NCBI RefSeq assembly: GCF_905163445.1
Contig: NC_053195.1
Location: 9,476,501 to 9,540,500, forward strand
Direction: 5' to 3'
Origin: Pararge aegeria
Lineage: Eukaryota; Arthropoda; Insecta; Lepidoptera; Nymphalidae
DNA length: 64,000 nucleotides
Shown: piece after piece, positions 10,717 to 22,460 of the stretch
Position numbering within the stretch: the stretch's first letter is position 1
Layout: each line of letters starts with the position of its first letter
The notes under the pieces: generated by a model
What the model was told of the DNA's origin: nothing
The model's database searches: none
Seen by the model: only the letters and a program-made list of their open reading frames with translations
Translations under genes and position numbers: made by a program

Positions 10717-10867
10717 CACCCAGTATTTTTGACCTATAGGTGATCTATGAAATCAAATGAAACCGTGCCTGTGATTTATTGATATTAGAATAATTAGCAT
10801 TACAATAAGGAATCGTGCCTATAATTCAATACAATCTACGTTCAATAAGCGCGAGCTTATGGCAGGG

Positions 10868-10875
10868 TATATAAA
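10868..10875 (+). promoter_or_regulatory. Possible TATA promoter, orphan
   Basis: TATATAAA in a GC-rich setting, with a donor-like ATT|gtaagcg about 55 bases downstream (10929). It could start a gene with a small noncoding first exon, but no following exon was found. Confidence 0.25.
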
Positions 10876-10929
10876 CAAAGCCGGGCTAATCAAACCACGC
10901 TGTCCGTCCGCGTCCATCTTCCAATATTG

Positions 10930-13008
10930 TAAGCGTGAGGAGCCGAGATTAACCGGCAACACAGGCTTAAGGCTTAATGGATTTACCCTTAGTTGTTTTC
11001 TGCAAATTGAGAAACATTGTTTACCCCTGTAATGGCTATAGGTACATGTAGATCTTCAATATTATTGACTAGCAATTGTCTAGAAACAGCGGTAGAGTTC
11101 CTTTTACTGTTTTTATTACTACTATACTCCGAGTAGGTTACCCAGCTATAAACTTAAACTATATAACTACTTACCAGCAATTGATAGTGCAATCAAAACA
11201 AATATTGGTAGGTAGTGTTTTAAGAGACATCCTATATCCAGAATATCGTAAGTATATGATAAAGAGCTTACACCCAACATGTTGTTTCAATTGGAAGTTT
11301 TTTTAATACCTCGTGTTCGTCGAATACGCTACAGGACACTTAAAAATTATGTGCTCTACATAAAAAAACGGAGAAAAGGAAACGGCTAAATACGGTATTA
11401 ACTTTGGTAGACGGTTCTTTACCAGCTCTAACTCTCGCTTAATAACACATTAAAAACAAGGTAATCTAACCTGCCAAACATATGCCTCTGTGGGATAATC
11501 ATACCTTCGCACGAAATAAATTTACGTACTATTTGATACCTCCAAAAACTAAATATTATATAATATTTACTTCATAAATTGTGTGGATGAGTCTATTACA
11601 GTAAGTTAATGATTAGAATTTAAAGAGAATTAGGTGACGGCCTCTGTGAATAAATAACCTATTTTGTTATTGAACTAAATACCTAATACCTACATTAAAT
11701 GGATGAAAGACTTTTTTTTGTACTTATTTTATTAAAATACAAAATACGTGACAAAAACCGGAGCATTTCACTTTTCCGTTCAATCAAAGCTTTCCACTCA
11801 GGCTTTGTTGTATATATAATATTTTCGACGCCAGTGGATTCGTCTGCAACTTTTTTCATTTGGCGGAAATTAATTTTTTCATACCTTTTTATTTGTGAAC
11901 CCAAGAACTCAAAGATGAACAAGTAAAATACGTTTAGGTACATTTCATCAAAGTGATACCGCGTAGTTTTAGGGTTCCTTGCAAAACTTAAACCGTTAAG
12001 CCTTAAACGATCACCCCGTTTTCTGTCTTACATCCGTCTGTCAGTTGTCACCCTCTTTAATGTTTTTTTTACAATAAATCTAATCAAAAATCTTCAGATG
12101 GAACATTATAATTTCATCTACAGTCATAATACAGACTTGTAATCTCTATTTTATTTATAAAAGGTTACTTATTACTTACTAGCACAGTTTTTAGATTTAT
12201 GCCATAAAAGTTTGCTATATACAGGATAATTTGTAAAAAAATCAGTTATCTTATCCAAGATAGGCTTTTAGGCGAGGGACTTTTTATTTTAGTCAAATAA
12301 ATAATGGAAAAAGACAGCCAACTATTTGAGAGATGTCAATTTAGTTAAGCTTAAGATTTATGTTCAACACGATTATCGTCACGATTAATTACTTAGCAAC
12401 GTTGTAATCGTCCAAAACGTCCTTACAATATTTAACAAATAACTAACTTAGCGTCAGATAAAGTACAGATAGATAGAAAACGAGCGTTAATTGTCAAGCA
12501 ATGCTCGTAATCGTCTGCCTGCCGTGACATATGGTAAACATATTAAGGTAATGGAAACGTTAGAGCCTGCGAATACATATGCCTAAACTCCGCACAGATT
12601 ATAGGCAGACCTATGAGTGGTTCTATAGTTGTCATTAGCTTTTCTTTATATATAAATTGAACATTGTTATTGATTAAATCTTAGCAATTTAGGTATACGA
12701 GAATTTTGCTAATTCATACCCGATTACATAGTACCTATATACGTAATACTATGTGTACAGAAATCTTATTACCTCGGTACCTTATTTTTCCAACCTTAAA
12801 TTGGTAACATCCTATATTCAATCATAATATGTTTATGGCATTCCGTTTCTTTTGCGCAACAACGACAATATTTTTTTAGAGCTTACAACGTTGTAGTTGA
12901 GGGTTACTTCTTATCCCAAAAAAAAAGTATTTGCGGTAAAAGTCGCATACTATATGTCGCATGCTATAATTTTATGAATACGCATTTATTGACAAGATTT
13001 AATTCATC
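10930..13008. other. Intergenic, no gene seen
   Basis: AT-rich. A fragment of a dispersed repeat lies at about 11970-12060 (TAGGGTTCCTTGC, CATCCGTCTGTCAGTTGTCA). ORFs at 11076-11306 and 11695-11943 show no family features. Confidence 0.5.
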
Positions 13009-13279
13009 ATTCATTCACATCAACCCATTACCCCCAACTCACTACAGAGCAGGAGTCTCCTCCTGAGATGGGGTTAAGGCCAAAGTCCATCACGATGGGC
13101 CAGAGCGGATTGGTGTACTCCGGGCACCTATGAGAACATTATGTAGGACTCTCAGGCATGCAGGTTTTCGTTGAAGCAAGTGATATTTTAATGACTTAAA
13201 ACGAACATAACTTAGAAAAGGTATAGGTGCGGTCGCCTCCCGAAAGTGAAGTTGAGCTCCTACCCAATGCGCTATCACC
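13009..13279 (-). mobile_element. SINE family B, near full length
   Basis: Minus-strand copy from CATCAACCCATTACC through GGGCCAGAGCGGATTGG, GGACTCTCAGGCATGCAGG and GAAGCAAGTGATATTTTAAT to the tRNA-like head CCTACCCAATGCGCTATCACCG. Confidence 0.85.
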
Positions 13280-13280
13280 G

Positions 13281-13500
13281 CAAAAGTCAAAGTCAAAGTC
13301 AAAAATATTTTTATTCAAGTAGGCCCATAGGTGGCACTTTTGATGCGTACATAAGAATTACACGGTAGGGAGATGATGGCGATAACCACATTCGTAAACT
13401 TAAAACTAAAGCTACGAGGGTTCCTAACGCGTCCTGGTCTAAGAAGAAGCCCACAATAAACTTAGCCGGGTGTTTTTTTTTTTGTTATCACCATCTCACA
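13281..13500 (-). mobile_element. LINE 3' end (minus)
   Basis: (GTCAAA)n start, then TTTATTCAAGTAGGCCCATA and GATGATGGCGATAACCACAT. The same 3' UTR occurs in the opposite direction at 36440-36700. 5'-truncated, no coding part. Confidence 0.7.
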
Positions 13501-14989
13501 ATGGTTTTTTAAATTATTAGAAGAGCAACCGTTTTGATAAGATTGATCCTACATAAATCAGTAACGGAAATATAACGAGGTATCGGCTCTTAATATTCTG
13601 ATTATATCAATTAAAATCCTTTAAAAAAACTTAAATATGCCTTTTGGAGATATCCTCATACCTCACCGCCTGAACGTAGATACGGGAACGTTGTTGAACA
13701 AAACGGCACTACGTGTATGTGTTAACGTAAGAGGCGTGCCGGAACAATAACATGGCAACCAAGGTGGACATTGGATAACCCTGTTTCCATTTCCCAAAAG
13801 TCTTGAAAGACACTGGGAGCAGCATCATATGTTGACTAATGAATTTGTTCATGCGCCCTGGTAAACCAAAAGCAACGTTATAAGTATAAACACCAGATAT
13901 ATTCTGCGGTAGATTAAGCTGGACAAACATACGACGCAATACAATGAGCTCATAACCATACCTAATGACCCAACCGTAACTCAATCAGCATTCGATATTT
14001 TTATTTACTTAGGCTTCCTTCATATGGAAACTATAGGTCAGCTTCGGGGATTATTTTCAGCCCACTGACAAAAAAACCACGAGTACTTTGTATATGAATG
14101 CAAACCAGTTTTTACCACTTTTCATTACGTTATCGTGATTTCTCTCTGCGTTTTTCTAATAAGTCATTATTTACATAGTTTAAGACGTTCATGGAGGAAA
14201 ACATATTTACCTTTATATCGGTGATAAAAGACGTTTTAATTTTAAAATAGGTACGCTTTGTTGAAAGTTAAATATATGCTTGACGATTAATATCGGGTAA
14301 ATACTTCAACTTTCCAAGCGATAGTGTCTATACCCGATATCCAAAAAGCATTATATAGGAAACTACCCTATTATGGAAACAGCGTATAAAATGTCCACGT
14401 ATGAAGTCTCATAGATCAAAAGTCGTTTAAAAAATTCGTTACAGTAGGTAAGTGAACGTACAAACAAACGTGCCTATAACCTGTCCATAACCATCCATTA
14501 TACCACAATATTTTTTATCTCGCACATGCAAATTGTTGTATTGAAATTGTTTTCAGCATTTGCAGCTTATCTGTACCTTTGCCAGTCAATAAATATAATT
14601 ATAATTTCTGAAGATTGTATATTTTTATACTTTCACAGTAGGTATTTTTTTAAACCATGCAAATTTTGGTAAAAAGATTTTGGAATTTTCGTTTTATTCT
14701 TTCAGGATTTCAACTGATTCAACGTGAATTAAAAACTGACAAGTTGTCAGAAGCAGCAGAGTCAAAGCTTTCCCGAGCTTGTTTGACGTGACGTAACTAA
14801 CTTTTTGCGCTTCAAAAAGTTTCAAATATACGGTAACCCTTTTCTGACAGTCACGTTTTCGGCGCGGTCTAGTTAAAGCCAATAAGATTTTGATAAAGTT
14901 CGGGCCATTAAACGTGTCAGGAAGCTTAAAGTGTCGAATTGGGTAAGAATCTATACTTTATATACAAGCGTTTTAATCGATGATCTATG
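13501..14989. other. Intergenic, nothing seen
   Basis: No supported gene. A 10-bp inverted repeat (ATATCGGGTA, arms 14290-14299 and 14331-14340) is the only structure. Confidence 0.5.
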
Positions 14990-15063
14990 GGCCTTTGAAT
15001 ATTATTTGTAAGTAGATAGTAACCTTACATTTACTATCTACTTACATATAATATTCAAAGACC
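14990..15063. repeat. Near-perfect fold-back, about 33-bp arms
   Basis: Arms 14990-15022 and 15031-15063 are complementary apart from about two mismatches, around an eight-base loop. The inner 18 bases (TGTAAGTAGATAGTAA core) are perfect. Confidence 0.85.
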
Positions 15064-16179
15064 TAAGATTAGCTTAGCTATAATTTAGGTTTACAAAAAA
15101 ACAGTTTCTTTTATTTAGTTGACCCGGTGAACTTTGTTCCAACTAAAATTGATTTGATTACAACTATTCATAAACGGTTATCAATCCTTCTAGAAAGTCA
15201 TCTATTAGAAGTAATCCGAATGTACTGTGAATTTCATACTGCTTTATTCGTAGTTTAATTTTTTATATAGCCTGTTCCATATCAGGCCGATAAAATTAAA
15301 ATAATAAACAAATCGGTTTATTTAGGAGCTTATGTGAGACACAAACTGCATATTTTATATAGCTATACCTTTAATAATATATACAGTGCTAGGATCAACC
15401 GATAACTTTTGTATTAAGATTCAGTCGACCAGGGCCACTTTTACTAAAATCTAACATGGCAGTTACTAAAATTTGCTAGTGATCGACTAAACATGCCAAC
15501 AAAAACATCGAATAGGCTAGTCAACAAGTTCAAAAACGTGTTAATACTAGATCAAGCTTTTAACAATATCAGCAAGGGATTTAGAAAAATGTATCGAAAG
15601 AAAGAAATATTAGTATGTGAAAAACTGCAATAGTTAGTAAGAAATTAAGATAAAAAACAGGTAGCACTTCGTTTTTTTTTATATAAAATAAAAAACTATT
15701 ATAATTTAAGGAATTTTGAAGAAAGATTCTTAAACAGGAAAAAAATTCTCGGTGTTCTATCTTCATTATTTATCATTTTTATTGAACGCCGACATAAAAG
15801 TTAAAATAATTAATCTACAAATGTTTGGCTTCTTGGACCCCTTTCAATACTTACCTACGCTTTTAAGATATATAAAGTTTTATAATATATTTGCTATAAT
15901 TTGATTTATTAATCATTTCGTAAAATTATAACTAACAAAACATAACTTATTTTTAAGCGGCATCCCGAATCGAATTAGCCATCGCACAAAAAACTTGTTT
16001 ACTAGGCTAGTCAAGGCTAGTACATATTGGTACTGTTTCACGTTTCCTTCTTTTTATGTTTGATTCCCAATAATTTCACCATTGTTTTATTAAACCTTTT
16101 ATAACAATGGTTCATTACTTTCTGCGCTTGAAGAGTTTTCAGAAAATACCCAAACTTACAGAAATTAGATCAACATTAA
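15064..16179. other. Intergenic, nothing seen
   Basis: AT-rich, no coding signal; short ORFs only. Confidence 0.5.
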
Positions 16180-16405
16180 CTTGCAATGTTGTTATCATTA
16201 TAAACCAATGACGAGGAACGTGTCTCTTCTTAGAATGAGAAGAGTTTAGAGTCAGCAAGCTGGCCAGGTACAGATTTGTAGTCTATTTTTTTGCCCATTT
16301 GGGAATGCATGATTTCTTTCTTTCACGTTATAGCAAATGACGTATTCCATTGCTTAGAACGCACATAACGACGAGAAGTTAGAGGTGCGGGAGGTCAAAC
16401 GAACG
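16180..16405 (-). mobile_element. Degenerate SINE family B
   Basis: Minus strand: GCTTAGAACGCACATAACGA and GAGAAGTTAGAGGTGCGGGAG match the body next to the head in the 13009 and 36901 copies. The remainder is decayed. Confidence 0.5.
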
Positions 16406-16449
16406 AAGCCTTTAAGAAAGAGAGATCTCAATAAGTACCTATTTATAAA

Positions 16450-16739
16450 AAGGATAGATTTTTTTGTTTTTTTTTTACCCAATCTGCTGGACTGATTTCA
16501 CCAAAGAGAAAGCTAAATTATCCCAAAGTTTGTAATTTTTTTTTTTGAATTGTGCAATTATATCCTATTGAACCCTAAATTAGCAATATTGCCTATAAAA
16601 TTAGTTATTTAGCTTGCGCTGTGAAAACTATTGATGATACATAAAAGTTATGTAGTTCATGATCAAATTCTTATTTATAATAAATCTCCGTATATATTAA
16701 TTTGTAAAACACCGCAAGAAGTCACGGGCAACAGCTAGT
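16450..16739 (+). mobile_element. Helitron-like 3' remnant
   Basis: Ends in GAAGTCACGGGCAACAGCTAGT, the 3' end typical of lepidopteran Helitrons (CTAGT terminus at 16735-16739). The 5' part is degenerate. Confidence 0.6.
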
Positions 16740-18532
16740 AACCTATAATAAGGACTCACATTTACGCCGAAGCAATCACAACACCAATAGACATAGGTAT
16801 GTGTGATCAATACCAAATGTCACAAACGGAAAGCTAATCCTTATTAATTGCGGCTGAACGGCCGGAACCTCACGAATACGCAAGAAATTACTCCAACGTA
16901 GCATATTGTAAAATGAACAAATACAATTTTAATATTGCAGCGTTTTAAACATAATACTTTTCATATCGATCCTGAGTAAGAAAGAAGAGATGAAAAACAA
17001 TAACAAAAATTTTTCTAAGAAATATTTCCCTTTTTTCATCGCGACATTAAATACAATATTTGTTGTTTTTTCATTTGTCTCCTCCAAGTTTCAGGACCGG
17101 CAAAGAACACTTACCATAGGCTTTACAGTTGTGTATTTTTTCCGGTAAAAAATTGGAGATTGCCTATATTTTCATGGAATCTGGCCTTAAATTTGCTTCA
17201 GAATAACTTAATGAACTAGAGCTCATTTTGCAAGAAACAAAGTTTTCAGATATAGACTATAGAATTAAATAGCCATTTGCCGAGTAACGCGTAGTTTTAA
17301 CGTTATTTTTGGCAGAAAACATGCATACTCTTTTTCGGTTCTGGATTTCTGTTATAGCTTGGGGAAAAGTATTTATTTTGTATTTCTGGCCAAAAAAGGT
17401 TTCCAGTAGCAGCATTGTGTCTTAAATTGTTTTATATCTCAAACATATAATTTTACTGCGTTAATTAATAAACAATTCAGGTCCATTACATAAATCAAAC
17501 TATACAAAGCTGTACGCGAAAGGGAATATTTTAAAGTGTCATACGTTGTAATATGATGTGTGATTTTTTAATTTTTTTAAGTTAGTTTCTACTTTTTTTG
17601 CCTGGCTATAATTTTTATTAATCAGCGAATCATGATGATTTTAGCTTAAAGCTTAAAATATTTATAATAAAGCATAAATTTAACCAAAAAGTTGGAGTCC
17701 TTACATTTTACACGGTTACATTTAGAACATAGACGTAGATTGTCTATAAAAAAGATATAATATGAGTAGGGGAGAACTCAAAAATTAACAAGGAACATAA
17801 AAAATAGTAAAATATTAGATGAGCCGACTGTTCTTTTTTTAAATTACTTTACCACCTGGGGTAAAGTGATTTAGTGTTGTTACCTCCAGATAGATAAAAA
17901 ACGCCCGTTTTTCAACGCAAGTGTAATGAAAATCGTCGTGTGAAACGCGTTTGGTAAGTACATGACGCGCCTAATACCGCTTCGACTGTAAAATGCAATG
18001 TAACCACGCTTGATACTTAAAGTACTATTACACAGTAGCCATTTATTTCTCCACTATTCCTTGATTCTTTTGATTATTTGAAGATACACAGAAGTCAAGA
18101 TATTTCTGTGTGCAGTAGATTACCCCGTCGGGCTTCAGTGATATTTTTTTAATAGTAATAAAAATATTGAAATCTTTACAATATAAATTTCTATCCTTGA
18201 AAGTAGGACATGATTACGATTCAAAGAAATCAAATGGAATACCTATAGTACTTGTGCACAGAGATATGAAATTGAATGCACGTCTTAATTCAGATATCTA
18301 TTTGCGAATATCTACAGGACGGCACGAGCATAAGGGTGTGAAAAGGGTGTGTGGAGGGTCCATGGGTGAGTTTTGTACGGGTAAGTATTACATATTTTAA
18401 GCGTATGTCCATCGAGTGCCATTGACTATTATGATTGGAATCAAAGTAGCAGGCCCTTTGACAGATACTGTCACTGCCTGCACTTTTTCTTTTAAGTTAT
18501 GTGACTGTAAGTTATCACGATGATTCGATATC
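16740..18532. other. Intergenic, nothing seen
   Basis: AT-rich. The ORF at 18167-18400 has no recognisable domain. Confidence 0.5.
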
Positions 18533-18596
18533 AGAAGAATCTATGAGCTGAATCATTCTTCAATATTGAAGAATTATTCAGCTTACAGATTCTTCT
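18533..18596. repeat. Zero-loop fold-back, 32-bp arms
   Basis: Arms 18533-18564 and 18565-18596 meet at TTCAATATTGAA and differ at three positions only. Confidence 0.85.
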
Positions 18597-18634
18597 CACT
18601 ACGGAATGCTCTAGAATTCGACTGCTTAATTAAA

Positions 18635-18676
18635 TTTCAACGGCTAGAAAGTTCTAAAATTTTCTAGCCGTTGAAA
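18635..18676. repeat. Perfect fold-back, 16-bp arms
   Basis: TTTCAACGGCTAGAAA at 18635-18650 and its exact complement at 18661-18676, ten-base loop. It lies 38 bases from the fold-back at 18533. Confidence 0.85.
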
Positions 18677-19194
18677 ACCTCAGACAAATTTCCAACACGT
18701 CTAAGACATTTAATAATGCTTTATCTGAGCAGAATACACACCGGTGTTACTTCATCGATTTTGTCTATATATACACTAAAAGTTGGTTAACTCTACTTAA
18801 TTGTTCTGATTGTGAAAATGACTATTTACAAACAAAATAGTCAAAAACCTTTTTTTAATATAATAAATTGGTTTGATCATTGGTAAATATAGAAATTTAT
18901 AGATCCACTACTAACCTATACGCATCCTAATACAATATTCATATTATTAGGTATTAATTTGTTCGATTAATTACTTCTTTCGTAGGCGTGACCGTTTTAT
19001 CTTCATGTAAACAAACACTCCGTAACATTTGCCTGGTAGGTAATTATACTAACATCCATAAACTCATAGTGTCATCATATGAAAATAAATAAACAAAAAA
19101 CGTATTACAGAACCAATTTAAAAAGTATCGCTAAGAAATTCCAAGCCATTGCCATTCCAGAATATATTTAAATATATTTTGAAAACTTACCTCG

Positions 19195-19600
19195 CCCAGG
19201 GCAAGAAGACGGCGCGGCGTCTTTTCGTGTTATGCCACCAAGCCGAAAGAACAATCACATCGTCTTAATTGGTATAGTTTTTAAGAAAATGATATGATAT
19301 GGGTATGATAAAGGTGTGTTATCAGCGCGGTAGACAAAACACGCGTGACGCAGGGCGCGACGCGGCTTACGCTAGGGCGGTTGGGCGGCGACTGCCTTCC
19401 CCGCAAACTGCGTGTTCCTTCCAACCTCGCCCGGATCTCTTCCTGTTGATCATGTACGCGACAGGTGATCTCGACACGCTTTTAATCACGAGCCTCTGTG
19501 TATACTTCCACCCATCGATCATAAGCTCCAGTGAAATTTCAGTATCAGTAGGTAGACCTACTGTTAATTGCGTCATAACTTTGCGAGGTCACAAAAAGGA
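19195..19600. other. GC-rich island without a clear gene
   Basis: A locally GC- and CpG-rich stretch (for example GACGCAGGGCGCGACGCGGC near 19348) in an AT-rich landscape. Overlapping ORFs exist on both strands (19299-19625 plus, 19367-19576 minus), but neither shows a signal peptide, a known motif or convincing splice sites. It could be a promoter or 5' UTR region of a gene whose exons I cannot see. Confidence 0.3.
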
Positions 19601-19756
19601 TATGTTACGTTTTATATTTTATTAATATTGCTCCTGTGACATAATGTTTATTTGTATTGTACGGTACATTATTATTTTACCCGCAAGGGCTTAAGATACG
19701 GGGAAGCTTATGTTTTTATAACATAAAAGTTCCTAGTTTATCACAACAACAAATGC

Positions 19757-19778
19757 CTCTCTCTCTCTCTCTCTCTCT
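19757..19778. repeat. (CT)n microsatellite
   Basis: Pure CT dinucleotide run of about 22 bases. Confidence 0.9.
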
Positions 19779-20642
19779 TTCAAATGCAGGTTGGCAGGCA
19801 AGTTTATCATCATCACTTTCATATTTTAAACTCCGCCTATTGTGTGCAAATAACGCTAAAAGTATCTTTTAATAATCCTTTGTCCTCATTGGCATGAAGG
19901 TTTTCCCGGAGAAGGATCCTACGCTTATAGGTTCTGATATGAGCCTTATGGTTCGGTTTCCCTCAAGAAAGTTCAATTGCATGAAAACTTATAGATTCCT
20001 AATTTTTTAGGTTAATTATTTTACACGGTATTTTGGTATCCGATTATCTAGATATTCTTAGATCTCCAGAAAAAAGAATATCTAGCCAAGAGATCTCTGC
20101 TCCCTGAACAAGAAACAAAAAAAGTTTTGTTATATACTGAAGTTCTCCTTTGCGAGGCCTCCCAGAAGTATAGTAAAAAAGATCATACTTAAGAGTATGA
20201 ATAGAACTGTAGGGAGATAAAATAATATTATTGATTATTCCGAATGTACGAGTACTTATTTTAAACATTTTCAACGATGCCTAGTACATTGTTATGACTT
20301 AAAGATTCTCTCTTTATAGTAAAATATTTACGCAGATGGGAATGCAAAACTGTTCGTTGTGTTGTTATCGTCGAAACAGATGGTCTTTAAATCCGTTAAG
20401 GCGAAAAACGTTACTTTCGAACGAGTTCTTTTAGCGATTTGTTCCTAAATGGGTGGCCATTCGGGGAGTGATTAGAAAAGTTTGCTATCCTCGTTTTCCA
20501 AGATAAAGAACTTACTATTAATTTCAAGCGCTACATAAAAGGCCTCTTTTACTTTGAGCATACCTGTCTCTTAAAGGAATGTACACTAATGTTGGCACTA
20601 AAGAAAGAAAGTAGTTTTTAAACATACCTACTTATGAAATAA
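19779..20642. other. Intergenic, nothing seen
   Basis: No supported gene or repeat family. Confidence 0.5.
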
Positions 20643-20823
20643 CTAGCTGATACACGCGACTTCATTAGCGTGGATTAAGGTGTTTTATTCCCGCAGGAAC
20701 AATCGTGGTATTCTTTTCCATGTCAAATAAAGCTACATGCATTTCATCCAAATCCGTTAAGCTGTTTTTGCGTGATTGAGTAACAAACATCTACACTTTC
20801 ACATTTATAATATTAGTAGGATA
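20643..20823 (-). mobile_element. Non-autonomous Helitron-like element (minus)
   Basis: Begins ACTAGCTGATACACGCGACTTC, the reverse of the CAGCTAGT end. It ends TTTCACATTTATAATATTAGTAGGAT, the reverse of the usual 5' end TACTAATATTATAAATG. Full-length short element of about 180 bp. Confidence 0.7.
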
Positions 20824-21065
20824 AATTCTGTTTTCGCATAAGACTGGTTTTGCATGACTATTTAGACATATTTTTTGACATGTATTAGGTATGTGTATGG
20901 AACGGGGGACCCGGGCTAACTCAGGATGACTGGCTGATTTTAGTCAGCTATTCGTGTGTTGTTTTGTTTCAAACTACAAATAGTATCTACTATATAAATA
21001 TACAAATAGTATCTAGTAGTACTACAAATGGTATTAATACTTATATTATATTATTATTATTAATA

Positions 21066-21255
21066 CTTATATTATAAATGCCAAAGTATGGTTGTTTGTT
21101 TGTCCTTACTTATTGTCCTAATTACTGATTTTTAGCCTAGAGCGAGTTGAAATAACGGAGATTATTTAACATAGGCTTCTTTTTATCCCAGGAAAACAAA
21201 CGGTTCCCATGGGATTTGTAAAAAAACCTTAATTAATGCGGAGTTACAAAAAAGT
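21066..21255 (+). mobile_element. Helitron-like 5' part (plus)
   Basis: ACTTATATTATAAATGCCAAAGT is the 5' end type seen at 28606. The 3' end is missing. It is preceded by a short direct duplication of TATTAATACTTATATTATA. Confidence 0.55.
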
Positions 21256-21524
21256 GTCCGTTTTGCTTAATTCAAATAAATGATCGTTTATTACGTCATC
21301 AAGACCATGGTGATGTTGTGTAGAACATACGAATTATATGTAAACAGGAATCACCTACAAAAATAGTACTTCTAAGTACCTACTATTACCGGATAACAAA
21401 CTAATAATTCCAAACAAAATGTCTTATCAAGTACAAAAAATATTGAATGGCCCCCGCCAAGAGCTAAAAAATCAGAACTGAAATACTGAACCGTTATTGA
21501 ATCTAGATTTTGATAGAAGATTTC

Positions 21525-21785
21525 GTAAACACAGGGTAAAAGGGGAGCCTATTACTAAGACTGTCTGCTTGTCTGTCCGTTTGTATCTCATAAACCGTGA
21601 TAGTAAGATTGTTGAAATTTTACCAGATATACATCGATCTTTCTGTTGCCCCTATAACAACAAATACTAAAAAAGAGAATAAAATTAATATTTAAGAGGG
21701 CTCCTATACAACAGACATGTTTATTTTGCCATTTTATAGATAATGGTGCGCGAACTACGATGCCACAAACAGGCACACAAAAACA
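21525..21785 (+). repeat. Common insect dispersed repeat
   Basis: TGTCTGCTTGTCTGTCCGTT, TCTCATAAACCGTGATAG, GTTGCCCCTATAACAACAAA and GAGGGCTCCTATACAAC match, from memory, a widespread interspersed repeat of insects. No coding part. Confidence 0.5.
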
Positions 21786-22149
21786 CACGTTAAACATTTT
21801 AAACTTAGTTTTTTGCGTCGAGGTTTAACAAAAATAAAATGAAATGTCTACACCGAAACAGATACTTACTTATTATTTTATTTTGCTCCAGCTGGAGTTT
21901 CGCTATATTGCCTGATTGTGCGACAGCTCACGTATCTCATACTAGAGCGAGCTACTAAGATACAACAAACGGCATATAAAGTAGGGTGTAAAAACTTTTA
22001 CGAAGAATCTATCGATTTCTGGTGACCGGGCTGTCACACTTACTTAACGCCATATCGCTGAGAAATAAATCCTAGAATTTTTCTCTACTCTACTGACTCT
22101 TGTGAAGTTAAAGAAGTTTATAGGACTACCGGTGATCAACTAAGCACTT

Positions 22150-22460
22150 TAAAGTATCAAGTATCAGTTAGCGATGTGGTTTTAAGTTGGAGATCCCGGG
22201 TTAGATTTTCTATGGTTTAATTTGGTGGGAGGCTTCGGCCGTGGCAAATTACCATACTAACGACAAAAACGCGCCGCTAAGCGATTTAGATTTCCTGTAC
22301 AGTAACGCCTAAAACCGATTATGGGTTTAATATAACTGCCACACAAGATGGTAGCGGGCTAACCTGTTAGGGATAACAGGTTAGCCCGCTACCATCTTAG
22401 AATGCATTATCACTTACCAGTACCGGGTGAGATTGCTTGTAGTGGAATTAAAAAATATAT
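22150..22460 (+). mobile_element. SINE family C carrying a fold-back
   Basis: GGTGGGAGGCTTCGGCCGTG, AACGCGCCGCTAAGCGATTT and TTAGCCCGCTACCATCTTAG are family C landmarks shared with 35642, 40105 and 59440. At 22345-22369 there is an inverted copy of the SINE's own 22374-22398 segment (25 bp exact, four-base loop), absent from the other copies. Confidence 0.8.

Noticed and set aside
19299..19625. 108-codon ORF in the GC-rich island
   Set aside because: No domain, no signal peptide, overlaps another ORF on the opposite strand; kept only as a compositional anomaly.
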